This document shows, piece after piece, positions 1 through 10,394 of a stretch of 64,000 nt of DNA. Every line of letters begins with the position of its first letter. The stretch's first letter is position 1. This DNA comes from Gracilariopsis chorda (taxonomy: Eukaryota; Rhodophyta; Florideophyceae; Gracilariales; Gracilariaceae). Both the position numbers and the translations under genes were made by a program. The stretch spans positions 124,001 to 188,000 of the forward strand of contig NBIV01000138.1 of the NCBI GenBank assembly GCA_003194525.1. The letters run 5' to 3'. A model generated the notes under the pieces. It had not been told where the DNA came from and ran no database searches. It saw only the letters and a list, made by a program, of their open reading frames with translations.

Positions 1-698
1 CCTCCCTCTGTCTAGCTCTTCCGCCGAACCTGGTGGCCTTCTCGCCTGCTTTTGTCCTTGCCGCAACTCTGTGATTGCACGCCGTCCTTTTCTGCCAGTC
101 TAAAGTGGTTTCCTTCGGTCTAGAAGCTCAGACTGGACTTGAGCATTTGTCTACTACAACTGCCGCAATTCGGTTCGATATAGCCTGACTGTGGCAGGTG
201 ACCGCAGTTGGAGACCTCCACCTCTCTGACAGTGAGTTTCAGACCCCCACCTCCCCGACTGTGAGCCCAACTACCTCTTGACAGTCTTCTCTACTGGCTT
301 ACCTTCTCACTCCCTTCTCTTTCCTGCAAACACTTCCGCCTCTTCCTGGGTCTGCGCGCGCTGGCTGGCCTCTGTGATGAGTTGACGGTAGCAGAGGAAT
401 GCCACGAAAAGTTTTGGGAATTTGTGAAGAAGAGAAGCGCAGGTATGGGGGAGAACGATACCGCAGCAAACAGCACACTGCAGGCTAATAAAGTAGTTTC
501 TTCAAGGTCGCCGAGACCATCGGAAAATCTTTGATGCAACCGCACCAGAAGAATTTGTAATAGCGTTGGCACCTTCAGACGGGAATGTAATGACGTTATT
601 ATCTCGGTGCCCGATAGCGACGAATCTGAGACGAGGAGGAGGCAACAGAGCACTGTGTCGTAGCAGGTCTCCAGAATTGGTCGGAGAAGTGAGAATGC
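1..698. other. Left edge, no supported gene
   Basis: No reading frame here has a recognisable product. The first ~330 bases are rich in C and T (many CTCC, CTTCC and CCTC runs), then composition becomes mixed. Short frames on both strands overlap one another and show no family motif. The stretch probably belongs to the 5' part of the Harbinger element whose Myb-like gene follows, but I could not find its terminal inverted repeat. Confidence 0.4.
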
Positions 699-1583
699 AT
701 GCGAATATTTCTCTTCAGCGATGTTCGGCAAAAATTTTCCCCGGCATCCGCACCAATTAAGAAGAAAGCCGCCAAGAAAGCAACATCCTCAAAAGCCCCT
801 CTTATCAAGAGGGGATCGGGATTCAGGCAGAGTGAAATGGAAATCCTTCCTGACCTGATAGAAGAGTACATGCCACTTGCAAGGGAGGAATAGGAAATGC
901 TCTCGCGGATACATGTGGCAAGATACGTGACATAAGGCCGCAATGCACAGTCGTTGCGCAGGATGTTCTCGGCCATATGTCGCAAAACTGTGCCGACGGG
1001 GGACCCCAGCATTTCCCTCCACGTGCCTCTTGCAAAGCATCTTAGAATGCAGTTAACTAAACGGGCAGATATTACTGACGGGGTGGAGTCCGACGAAGAT
1101 TACAGGGAAGGTCTCGGTGAGGGAGATTTCAATGCAACTGAAAATCAAGAGAAGGAAGCAATGGTATCAGGAACCATGAGCAACGTCAGTAACAGCGCGC
1201 ATGTCCCAGCAGCGCGGCGGATGTGCTCACCTTCTTCGAGGCCATTGGTACGAAAACGGTTAGGTAATACATTGGGTAAGAGTGGTGGGGAAGATTTCAT
1301 ATTAGAAATTATGAAGATGTCCATGCTTCAAGAGCAAAAACGACGCGAAGCGGAGCATAGAAGATATCTAGATGAAAAGGATGCTGAAAGGCTGCGTAGA
1401 GATGAAGAGAGATCATATCGCACTCAGCGCATCGAGGAGGAACGGTTGCGGCGGGAAGAGGAGCACGAACGTCGCAAAGAGGATGGAAAAGGGTTGGAAG
1501 AAGACATAGGGAGCAGCAACCAGATGATGCATATGATGTTGATGGCGCTACTTGGTCACAAAAAAGGCGTTCAATCCAAGTGA
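699..1583 (+). pseudogene. Myb/SANT-like DNA-binding protein of a PIF/Harbinger element (two in-frame stops)
   Basis: In Harbinger elements a second gene encodes a Myb/SANT-like protein that binds the transposon ends and helps bring the transposase into the nucleus. From the ATG at 699 one frame of about 295 codons runs to 1583. It starts with a Lys/Ala-rich basic segment (residues ~18-40). A SANT-like region follows (residues ~40-115) with the spaced aromatic/acidic pattern and the PTGDP motif typical of this Myb-like family. An acidic linker and a strongly charged Arg/Glu coiled coil (residues ~209-262) complete it. Two stops interrupt the same frame: TAG at 891-893, where the family has a conserved Trp, and TAA at 933-935. 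The transposase lies 20 bp away, convergent, on the other strand. Family assignment is from pattern recognition; the exact domain name is uncertain. Confidence 0.65.
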
Positions 1584-1603
1584 TAGTTCGAAGTAATCAT
1601 TTA

Positions 1604-2651
1604 TTAAAGGCAAAGCATGTTCGCTTCCGCACTTAAATGGGGCATGTAGATGTTTAGAATCTGATCGATTCCAACCAATATAGAACGCAAATTGTGCAGC
1701 ATCACCACAGTGAGCAACATAGGTTTTCGTTCTCTGCGCTCCTCGTAAACAAATCGATCACGAAGTTTAGGAAAAGTAGACTTATAAGAACTCATACCCT
1801 ATTCCAATGCCTGTCGAACAGATTTTGCCTGCTGTAAGTAGTTCATATCTTCAATCGTCCCATCAGAGGCCGCCAAACAGTCTTGGGCAGACTTAATCAA
1901 GTACGGGTAGTTTGATTTGCAAAATGCAGAATCTACGACACAACGCCCCCCAATAAGATCAAAAGCTTCCTGCAGTTTGCTATACACCCCACCCCATTCC
2001 GCAATCGTAGAATCATGCATAGCTCTGGTGCAATCAAAGAGCAGACAATAAGCACTCCTCTCGGGGCAAATACGAACACGTTCCATACTGTTGAGCTCTA
2101 CGCGCAGTTAGACTCAACGATGGGAACAACGCAACACGACACTGGGCCCTCAGGCTCTGCCTATCTGTGAGTGCAGGCCTCGCCTTTACTGATGCGGACG
2201 ATATAGTCCTTGTCCATCGCCTTTGCGGCCTTTCCGATAATTAGACTTACGTTCGAATTATTGTCAGCTCGTACAGGCTTGGCGGCCTTTGGGACAAATA
2301 AAGCTAAATGACTTTGAATCGCGCAACACGGCCCGATGAAGTTGTTGATATACAACGTTGTTAATCCAACTGGCAGAGTCTTTGAGCTTGTCTTGATACA
2401 GCGATCACCGGCCGTGCATAGGAAGTCTTCCAACACCCCTGGCAAATCCTCTAGTACATTCTGTAGAGGTTCCCAAGTCTGATCGATCTTGTCCGGTAAT
2501 CCAAGCTATTCATCAGAATACTTATGACATCGTCTTGCTTTCGTATTCCCTTAATCGCTTGTGCGTTCTGATACGTAGTTTCGTTGTGTTCTGCAAACTT
2601 CAGCAACTGGGGATCAACCTCTTGGTTGCTTAAGGCTGCTCGGTAAAACAT
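1604..2651 (-). pseudogene. PIF/Harbinger DDE transposase (degenerate)
   Basis: This is the transposase of the same element; it would cut and rejoin the ends at a 3-bp TWA-type target. Reading leftwards, an N-terminal piece (2651-2451) is followed after a frameshift by a segment (2445-2161) that resembles the family's 'AIDGSH' block, but reads AIQSHL, so the first catalytic Asp appears lost. After a second frameshift, 2086-1604 carries HDSTIAEWG, the second catalytic Asp in GGRCVVDSAF, then YLIKS. The block around the third acidic residue reads ALE, stop, GMSSY; the stop TAG at 1799-1801 sits at the conserved Trp. Conserved FPKLRDRFVYEERRERK and a final N-L-R motif follow. Total span (~350 codons) fits the family. 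The Ty3 LTR begins 14 bp beyond the 2651 ATG, so that element may interrupt the true N-terminus. Confidence 0.72.
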
Positions 2652-2664
2652 CAGTCTTCCTTAA

Positions 2665-2823
2665 TGGCCTGGCCCCACACCACAGTAGGGGGGGTGTCAC
2701 TACGTATCTAAAATAATTGAAATAACTGAACTATTTAGTTAGCCACTCTAACCCTTGTGAGACACTCACCAATTGGTGGAACACTGGTTGCAATGCAATG
2801 TGGTCAGATCTCACTCTATCACA
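2665..2823 (-). repeat. 3' LTR of Ty3 element 1
   Basis: About 159 bp, TG...CA, beginning TGGCCTGGCCCCACACCAC on the + strand. It aligns with 13105-13264 and with a third copy near 14484-14643. Shared blocks include GTGTCACTAC, TTAGCCACT and TGGTCAGATCTCACT. It holds one perfect ACCAATTGGT palindrome at 2768-2777. Confidence 0.7.
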
Positions 2824-3115
2824 GACCTGCGTCCTACCGACAGGCACGCCCTCGTGGCTGCACACCGTGGCCCAGCGGTTAGTGTCGGTAAACCAGCTTT
2901 TGCGGCAACTTTGGCACGTGGCGCAGCGTGCGTAGCCATTTGGTAATCGGCTTGACGGTGGGCTGTGCATCTTCCTTGCTGTAGATCCAGTCTCGACGGT
3001 TCCCACTTAGCCTAAAGAACCCATCCCATACCCGTTGTCCACTTGCCACTTCCGAATAGCGCGACACTCTTCTTAGGGGTGGATCCTTTTTGTTCCTTTC
3101 GGTTGAATTCTCCCC

Positions 3116-5934
3116 TTGGGTGCGTCCGCGAAAGCGACAGCTTTAGTACTCGGTTGGCTGACAATTTCAATTCGCGCTGCCCCTTCACGGTTTCGGATCC
3201 ATGCATTAGACGCCCCTACCTCCGGTTGGTATTACCTATTCGGTCTATTGTGGGTGCGACGTAGGCGCACCACGCGAATGTCGTTTAGTCTTCCTCCCAA
3301 TTGGTTAGTCCTGATCCGACACGTCATGCGTCCCCCAACCGAAGAAGACTTAGACCTTTTGGACTTGGAAGAGCGAGAGGCCTCGACAGCACATCCACCG
3401 ATTGGTTCTGAAGAGGCGCCACTGTGGCTTCATGCTCCTCTCACGCCAACATAGGACATCGATTCCAAGGGGGAGGGGCCAGATACTCACTTAGTTCACC
3501 CTAGACGAAGGGAACCGTCTTCCACCCTTGCGCATTTTCTCCGTGCTTTGAGGCCGTTCACAGATGTGTCACAGCCAACAGGCGAGGGGGCTCCTCCAGC
3601 GGTCACGAAACGAGTTCCCGATCCCTATTTCACCACTCCGAACGACTCCCCTGGTCAGTCTCCTTACTCTTCGCCAACCGGATTTCACACAGGCCTAAAT
3701 GGTTTGGCTTCCACAATGATTTTTCACCCTCGTATAGGTCCCTACGCGGCCATTTCCAAACGGGTTAATCGCTCCCAATCCTGGGGAGGTTCGCAGACTC
3801 CCAGTAGTCAACCGGGTCGCGGTCGCAGACACCCTTTGGCTTCTCAGAGCAACAATCCAGACTTAGGTCCAATTCCTGTGACTTCTCACACCGCTCCAAC
3901 AGCTGTTTCTCTTATGGGCCAATCCATTCCGCGCCCTTTTCCTGTTGGTGAACTGTTTCACCGCCAAGATGGTTATAGAACTGCTCTGGGGGACGTTGGC
4001 CCCCGCATCTTCGATTCCAATTACTGGCCCATCAATACAAACCCAGTTCAGGCTCCGAACGAATACCATCGACCCTCCTTGGACTCTTATGTCATTTACA
4101 GCCGATTGGATTGCAAACGCCTAGCGAAGATTCCTACCTATAAGGCTCCTCCGCCACCTGGTAGCTGAAACCGGCAGCTCAACGGATCGGCGGTGTTTGC
4201 TGTCAAGCGGCATCATATACCCTTCGTGCTTGTTATAACTCCGATGGTTCCGTGTGACCTTCCCTTCGTCCACGGGTCCCATGAGGTGAATTACTTCCAC
4301 CAATTGGTTTGGTTCCTATAAGATATGGGTCCCCATCCTTCGGCCGTGTGGTTTGACTTTGACTTAGTTTGCTTCGACAAACCGTTGCATCCCAACTGGT
4401 TCATGGACTGTGAAATGTAGGCTGGGGGATCGGCTGGCGGGTCCCACCTTCGTCACCGCCGGGCCAACGTTCGTACCATACACACGTACAACCTAGTCGA
4501 ATTCTTCTCAGAGGACCATGCAATGCGTCGTAAGATGTATGTGCCACGTCCAAGATGGTGGGAGCACTACGAAGTATGCCAGTTCTTGGACGTCCCATCC
4601 CCTCCAGTTATAGCCTACTTTGGCAGTGCTATTATAGATAGGTCTCCTTTTGCAAGTACTGTTCAGACAATTGCCGTTGCGTAGTTTGCAACCATGACAG
4701 CTATGCTATCCCTCCAGAAGGCTCGAGAGGGCGTGACTTGGCCTACCTGGTCTAATGATCTTACATGTCTGGCTCCCGCTCTGTATCCTGTTCGTCGTAT
4801 CTTTCGTATTTCGAAGCACCTGGTGGGCATCATACGCGACGAACATGGGGTAAAAAACCTGGTAAGAGATAAACCGTACTTGATCGAAGAGGTCATCGCC
4901 ATTTTGGATGCATCTGAAAACCACCCTTGGAGAGTAGGAGAGGCTTGGACGGTATGGAACCACAAAGAACTACGCGTAGCTACGACGGAGGGGCATAGCC
5001 TCCCATTTGATCTTGTCGATCAAGAAGATGGGGACCATGCGGACGTTGCTATGCCCCAACCAGTTATAGAGTCCCCCAAGGTGCCTGGGAGCGTTCCCGT
5101 AGTGGCTAATTCCACCTACTACGGTCGCGACTCCTACTGGTCGCGGAACGCCATCCAGCCCAGTTCGTCAGGCTATTTCCGGTCCATTGCAATCCGTTCG
5201 GGTAGTCGGCTCTTTGGTTCCACGCGATGGTGGGCACCTGGACAGTATCAAAAGTACTTTGCACCGACTACATCAGGGTTGTCTACGGTACTTCAACCGA
5301 CCAGGACATCCGAATGCCATTGTGGCCATTGATGCCCTGACCAGTTACTTTCCGGTCTTCGCACGGCGAGAGGCTCAAAGAGATGGCCTCCGCCGCTTCC
5401 GGGACCTATCATGTGCGAGCTCTTTCCCAGATAGTTGACGATACGCCCTCGGCTTGTTCTTCTGATAACCAACAGGCTTTCATGGGGCTAGCTCGGCCAT
5501 TCCATGTTCAAGCTGCGACCACACCACCAGGCTTTGGACTACCAACTTCCACTGGCTTCAATTCCGATCCAGGTGTTCCGTCCATGGCTACATTCGATAC
5601 CGCATCCACTTTGCCTCAACAGACGCAGACCAATCCGGTGTATCCCAATCTTCCTCCACCAATTCCGGTTACACAGGGTTTACCAGCTGGTCAAGCCGGT
5701 CCCTCGGCTCGTTCGTCTCCCATGGCATGTACTTCTCTTGTTGCTGGCTCCAGTGCTGGTGTGTCACACGGTCACAGACGTGGCCCGGGATGGAATCTGC
5801 CAGGGCCCACGTTACCTCTCGGTCGGCGGAGTAGACGGGACGGCTATGGTACTTCATCTCCATCTTTTTATGTTCCTCAAGGTGCGGTTTCTCCGTCGCC
5901 TTTGCCCGATCGTCTGAGTGCCAACATGCGATAA
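3116..5934 (+). pseudogene. Antisense accessory frame of Ty3 element 1, unknown function
   Basis: One + strand frame runs from 3116 (or the ATG at 3280) to 5332, about 740 codons, broken only by stops at about 3452, 4166, 4315, 4416 and 4680. After about two frameshifts near 5300-5390 it continues as a tail to the TAA at 5932-5934. It is opposite to gag-pol and lies between integrase and the 3' LTR. The N-terminal third is acidic then Pro/Ser/Arg-rich; the middle (4170-5330) looks globular, with many Trp, Tyr and charged residues (for example RPRWWEHYEVCQFLDV and GEAWTVWNHKEL). The tail is Pro/Gln/Ser/Thr-rich, like a disordered or activation region. I see no signal peptide, membrane helix, zinc knuckle, protease or polymerase motif, so it is neither an obvious envelope protein nor a gag. 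Antisense frames at this place are known in some plant Ty3/Tat elements. Function unknown. Confidence 0.55.
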
Positions 5935-6408
5935 TGTGTTGTCTTGTTAGCTGAGTTGTTCTTAGTTTCTTGATAGTGATTTGTCTCATTTTATTGCTTC
6001 AAAACGTTCTTGCCTCTCCCCTCCTTAGAGTTCATTCACGGCATGGCCGTTTAGAGATCCAGTTGGTAGGGTTTCATTTCGTTTGCCTCAATAATTTATG
6101 ATAAAGTTATTGGATATGTGGTGGGGCGGTTGTATGGTGTCAAGGAACGCCATCCACCCATACCACCGTGCACGGTACCAAATTCCCGATATGGTCAACT
6201 CTTGACCGACGATGGAGTCAATGACCTCTTCTGCTTCTGTTTTTACATATCGAAGAGGTTGTATTGCGTTCCCTTGTGCTGGTATTCTATTTCCAATCGG
6301 GGAAGCAGTGGGAGCAACCGTAGGATCGGCGATTACCGTCTTTGGTCCAACTTGTTTAGTGCTCCCATCAGGTTACGGACTAGAGGCCGAGTCCCTGAGA
6401 GCTTGTTG
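5935..6408. other. Gap between antisense frame and integrase tail
   Basis: About 470 bp between two genes that end convergently (antisense frame from the left, integrase from the right). A short + strand frame at 6118-6423 has no family motif and overlaps the integrase tail. I see nothing else; a shared 3' end region for the two convergent transcripts would be expected here. Confidence 0.4.
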
Positions 6409-7875
6409 TTAAAATTGGGTTGATGGAGCCAGAGCAAGGGTGCTCTGTGTTCCATCGAGAACCGCGGTTGATACGTTGGCCTGCAGGGCTTTCATGACAC
6501 TATCAACCGAAAGGGTGTTCTCTAAACCGCCTTCCACGATAGTTACCGTGTGGTCGTCTGTTCGTATAACCTCGTAAGGACCAGTTGACTTCGGCAGTAG
6601 CTGGTATATCTCCTTTGCTACCATCCGTTCATCTTTCTCGTCCTTTGGGACTGGCCGAGCACCATTTGTTGGGAAATTCACGAAAACGTAGTCCGCGACT
6701 TCCACTTTGGTAATTCCTTTCAACTTTTGGTCGAAGTAATTCTTGTAACTCTCCTGGGCTGTGGTCAACTTTAATGATGCTAGCGCAAGGGTTTCCGTCA
6801 ACCTTCGTAGCATATCCCTCTTCACTTGAGCGGCAGATTCTGTTCCACAGGCACGGCGGTTCGCCACAACAGCTTCGACAATAATACCTGGAAGGTGTCG
6901 TGCCAAAACCAAATCAAAGGGAGTGGTTCCCACTGAGCGATGTACCTATAGGTTGTAAGCGTACGTCAAGGATTGTACCAACTCAGCCTGATGAGATTGG
7001 TTTTCAGTTATATAGCGATGCAATCGTTCCACAAGGGTTTTGTTAAACTTTTCCACGTGCCAACTGGTCTGGGGGTGGTACGCAGTCGTGAAATAGTGCT
7101 TCAAACCTAACATGGTACAAATTGATTCGAAAAACTTGGAAGCCAGGTTAGAACCATTAGCGGTGAGGCGTTAGAGTGGAAGACCGTACGGATATACCCA
7201 ATGGTTTAGAAATGCTTCCGTTAGAACCGGTGAAGTTTTGCTCTTCATGGGGACTGCCCTTGTGAGCTTCGTAAACTGATCGGTGACTACCACGACGTAC
7301 TTATACCCTTTCCAGGTTTTTATAGGTGGTAACAATAGGTCAGTATCAATGAACTCCAAGGTGCTGGCCACGGGGAATAGCTTCATAAGCTTACGATGTT
7401 TTCGAATACCACCACTTGTCTTAAAGCACGGGTTGCATCTAGCCACATAAGTATAGACCTCGTGAGCCAGCAGGGGCCAGTAGAAGTCTCTCCTTAGGTT
7501 TTGGTACGTTCTTGTACCTCCCAGGTGACCTGACAACCGCGGCTGGTGAGCCAGGTGTACAACCCTTTGGCGAGACCACTCCGGAACGACCTTCTGGAGC
7601 TGGCCATTAAAGGTGGAACACCTGACTAAATAGCCTTCATGGTCCAAATCGAACTTCGAATCCTTCCGCCCAATAAGATGTAGCAATGACTTGGAATACC
7701 TATCGGTTGCTTGGTCTTGCAAGAATTCCTCTTTGGTAAGAAGGGAATATTCCTCCTCCTTCACTGCAAGAACTCCACCCGGCGCATCGTCTGCTACGAT
7801 AACCTGAAGGAATTCTTCCTCTTCATCCAAGAACGTATCTACCTCAGTTTTCTCCCCCTGTCCATCCTTAAACAA
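6409..7875 (-). pseudogene. Integrase of Ty3 element 1
   Basis: Integrase joins the cDNA copy to host DNA. The N-terminal zinc-binding segment is visible in order (H of LAHQ, H of SGHLGG, then C-N-P-C). The catalytic core shows the first Asp (FIDTDLLLPP) and the third-position Glu (HPQTSWHVEKFNKTL). The second Asp is lost: the usual 'DNGSN' reads TANGSN (GAT to GCT) near 7157-7165. A stop at about 7171 precedes it, and another break separates the core from the C-terminal segment 6933-6409, which keeps the family's QESYKNYFDQK and KSTGPYEVI features. Catalytically dead as it stands. Confidence 0.8.
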
Positions 7876-8105
7876 TTATAAAGTGAAGCATGGAATAACG
7901 TCCTCCACTAATTCCTTTTCCAGCCCATTGGTATTCAAGCATGACATGGCACGGCCACGTTATGCTTTATCCCTGGGCGGTATTGTACCTCATAATCAAA
8001 CTATGATAGTCTCAACCTCCCTCTAGCTAGCTATCCGGAAGTGTCTGCGAGGCCCAATATCCACCTTAAGGCATCGTGATCTGCCCGTGGGGTAAACTTC
8101 GTTCC

Positions 8106-8483
8106 CTATAGGTAAGGACGGAGCATCAGCATGCTCCACACCACCGCTAGGCATTCCTTCGCCGTCACGGTGTAGTTCTGCTCTGTTTTGGTGAGGGCCC
8201 TACTCCAGTAACCAATTGGCGCATTGCTCCCTTCCGCTTGGTCCTGCAAACAACAGCATCCTACCTGAGCGGAAGACACGTCCGTATGAATGGTGTAATG
8301 ATAGCCAGACTTGGGTAAAGCCAATATTGGTGGCGAGATCAGGACAGCTTTTCGTTTCTGAAAATTCTCGATTTTGTCCTCCTCAAGGTATCCAAACCGA
8401 CCAGGTTGTCCCTCTTGCAGTTTCCTATTAAAGGGAGCTCCAATCTTAGCAAAATTCTGATAAACCGACGGTACAAATTGCAC
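8106..8483 (-). pseudogene. RNase H domain of Ty3 element 1
   Basis: This region removes the RNA strand during reverse transcription. It contains the tether/connection sequence followed by HTDVSSAQVGCCCLQDQ and, about 25 residues on, PIGYWSRALTKTEQNYTVTAKECLAVVW, the standard Ty3 RNase H pattern with catalytic Asp (in HTD) and Glu (in KECLA). It is in a different frame from the reverse transcriptase just upstream, and ends at a stop at 8106. Confidence 0.8.
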
Positions 8484-8499
8484 ACACCAATGAAGGAGC

Positions 8500-9223
8500 G
8501 GATATTCGTTTTGGTCTGTGGAAGCCTAGTTCCCTAACCCGTTTGGATATATTTGATAATCCTCTCGGCTACCTGCAGTCGCCCTGGGCTGATCATATGG
8601 CCCAGATACTCCACCTTTTGGTCGAAGAACACACATTTGCGTAACTTGAGCATCATTCCTGCATCCTTCAGGAGCTCTAGCACCGTTCGGACGTGCCCAA
8701 AGTCCTCTTCAATCGATCCAGCATAGATTACTACTTCATCTATGTATACCAGCGTGGTCTGCTCTCTTACCTACGATAGGATTAAGTCCAGAACTCTCTG
8801 AAATGTAGCGGGCAAGCTCCGTAAACCAAATGGCATTCGCAAGAAATGGAAGAGACCAGCATTGCAAGTGAATGTAATCTTGTACCTATCCTCCCCAGGT
8901 ATCTCCGCTTGCCAGTAAGCGCAATTGGCATCCAGTGTGGTGAAGACTTTTGCATACCCGAGGGAATTGACGCATTCGTCCATTCTGGGTATTGGATACG
9001 AATCCCTGACAATAATGGCATTTAGTTTTCAATACTCGATACCAAATCTCATTCTGGTGTCTCCCTTCTTCTGAACCAATACCACAGGGCTGGCCTGCTC
9101 CGCATATGCCCACTCAGTAACCCCTCCTTTCAACATTCTTTCCACTTCTTTGGTTTCAACCTGTGGAGCTTTCGGACCTGCCCGGTATGATTGTTGGTGT
9201 CTCGGCTTGGCTCCAGGAACCAA
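8500..9223 (-). pseudogene. Reverse transcriptase of Ty3 element 1
   Basis: One frame, with stops near 9029 and 8771, covers fingers, palm and thumb. Visible motifs: SPVVLVQKKGDTRMRFGIEY, the first catalytic Asp in FTTLDANCAYWQ, the FHFLRMPFGL block, and the active-site box. The box reads LVYIDEVVIYAG at about 8728-8763 rather than the usual YIDD, so the second Asp of the pair is Glu. Downstream, EYLGHMISPGR and KCVFFDQKVEYLG are typical of the Ty3 thumb. The stop at 9029 falls at the usually Arg codon of 'DYRKLN'. Confidence 0.85.
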
Positions 9224-9701
9224 GTCAATACGGTCTTGCGTGGCCCTTGATCAACCCTTGGTGGTCTGAAAACATAGCTCTGAACGGATGCAATAGGTCA
9301 AGGATGCCGTCCTTACAAGGTTTTTCTTTTCTTCTGACCCTATGGTTAATTCCCCTTTCCAACTGGTATTTCCGTGCTGTGTCGGTGTTGCTTCGGCATT
9401 TGCCGGCATGGTTGAGTTCTTTTTTTCCGCAGTTAGTTTCCCCCTTCTTTAGGGTAGAGGTCTCCGGACGACCTTAATGGTTTCAGGGTAAATATGCTGT
9501 CTGGAGCAGGAGATGCGATTCCATTAACGGTGTTTATGGGTAATCTGACCATATGGTTGTTGAAGTTGCTCAAGCATACATGAAAGGTTTGATTCGGTAT
9601 ATCGCCCTTGATTCCGTTGGCCACCATCTTCATGTTGCGTTCCAATACCTTTTGGTGGCTTTCTAGTATTAGCAAACCCGGTTAGTTGCATACCGCTTTG
9701 G

Positions 9702-10249
9702 CTACCACTTGGTACATGCACGGAATTCAAATGGAATTCGCCAATCGAACCTTATTGGACACTCTCGCCGACGTGTTTTCCTGTCTTGGACCTGATGCGG
9801 TTCTCGATTTGTGACGACTTTAAACGGCGACTCTTGGACCCTTATGGAACAAAACCGTTCTAGTATGAGGCAAAATTGGAGATAGTTCTTTATGATTGTA
9901 GTTCCAAGTGTACAATCCGTTGCCAATTGGCTGATCACTATAAACTGTGCCACGACCTTAAGTGTCCCAAGGCTACTATTACGTCTACACTTCCACAGAC
10001 TATTAATGGTCCCTTATTTGCATCCACCAAAGGGGTTGTGATGGTACTTGGTCGTACCCTTTCCAATACCTTTGAGGATAGGAACTTCTCATTAACCAGG
10101 TTCAGTCCAGCTCCCGTATCCAAGATGGCAGTAAACGGGACCAAATGGTTAACAGGAAACCGAAGGTTGATGTTTACCTTTTGTTTATCATGTTGTGGAA
10201 AGCAAATAGGTACCGATTGGGCTTCTAATAGATCCCCTTCAGTGACCAC
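9702..10249 (-). pseudogene. Aspartic protease region of Ty3 element 1
   Basis: The protease cleaves the Gag-Pol polyprotein. The segment 10249-9938 contains the active-site motif AILDTGAGLNLV, with the Asp-Thr-Gly triad intact. The following frame (9953-9702) contains LGTTII, matching the C-terminal hydrophobic-Gly motif of retropepsins. It is separated by frameshifts from gag upstream and from RT downstream; 9224-9701 is a linker without recognisable motifs. Confidence 0.65.
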
Positions 10250-10394
10250 GAGGCGAACATCTATACAAGAACATGCTAGTGCCGGTTGGCTTTCAGAACT
10301 GGACCGGTTGTGATTGGCCTGAGGCCCAACATTTAGGAGTTTCCCGCCTGAGTTGGTACGGTGGCGGCGTCCTATGCCATCTCCGTACCGGTGA

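Noticed and set aside
291-731. 146-codon frame on the - strand near the left edge
   Set aside because: It has no family motif and sits in a pyrimidine-biased region that opens the opposite strand by composition.
3116-5934. The antisense frame as an envelope-type gene
   Set aside because: It is on the opposite strand from gag-pol and shows no signal peptide, membrane helix or cleavage-site pattern.
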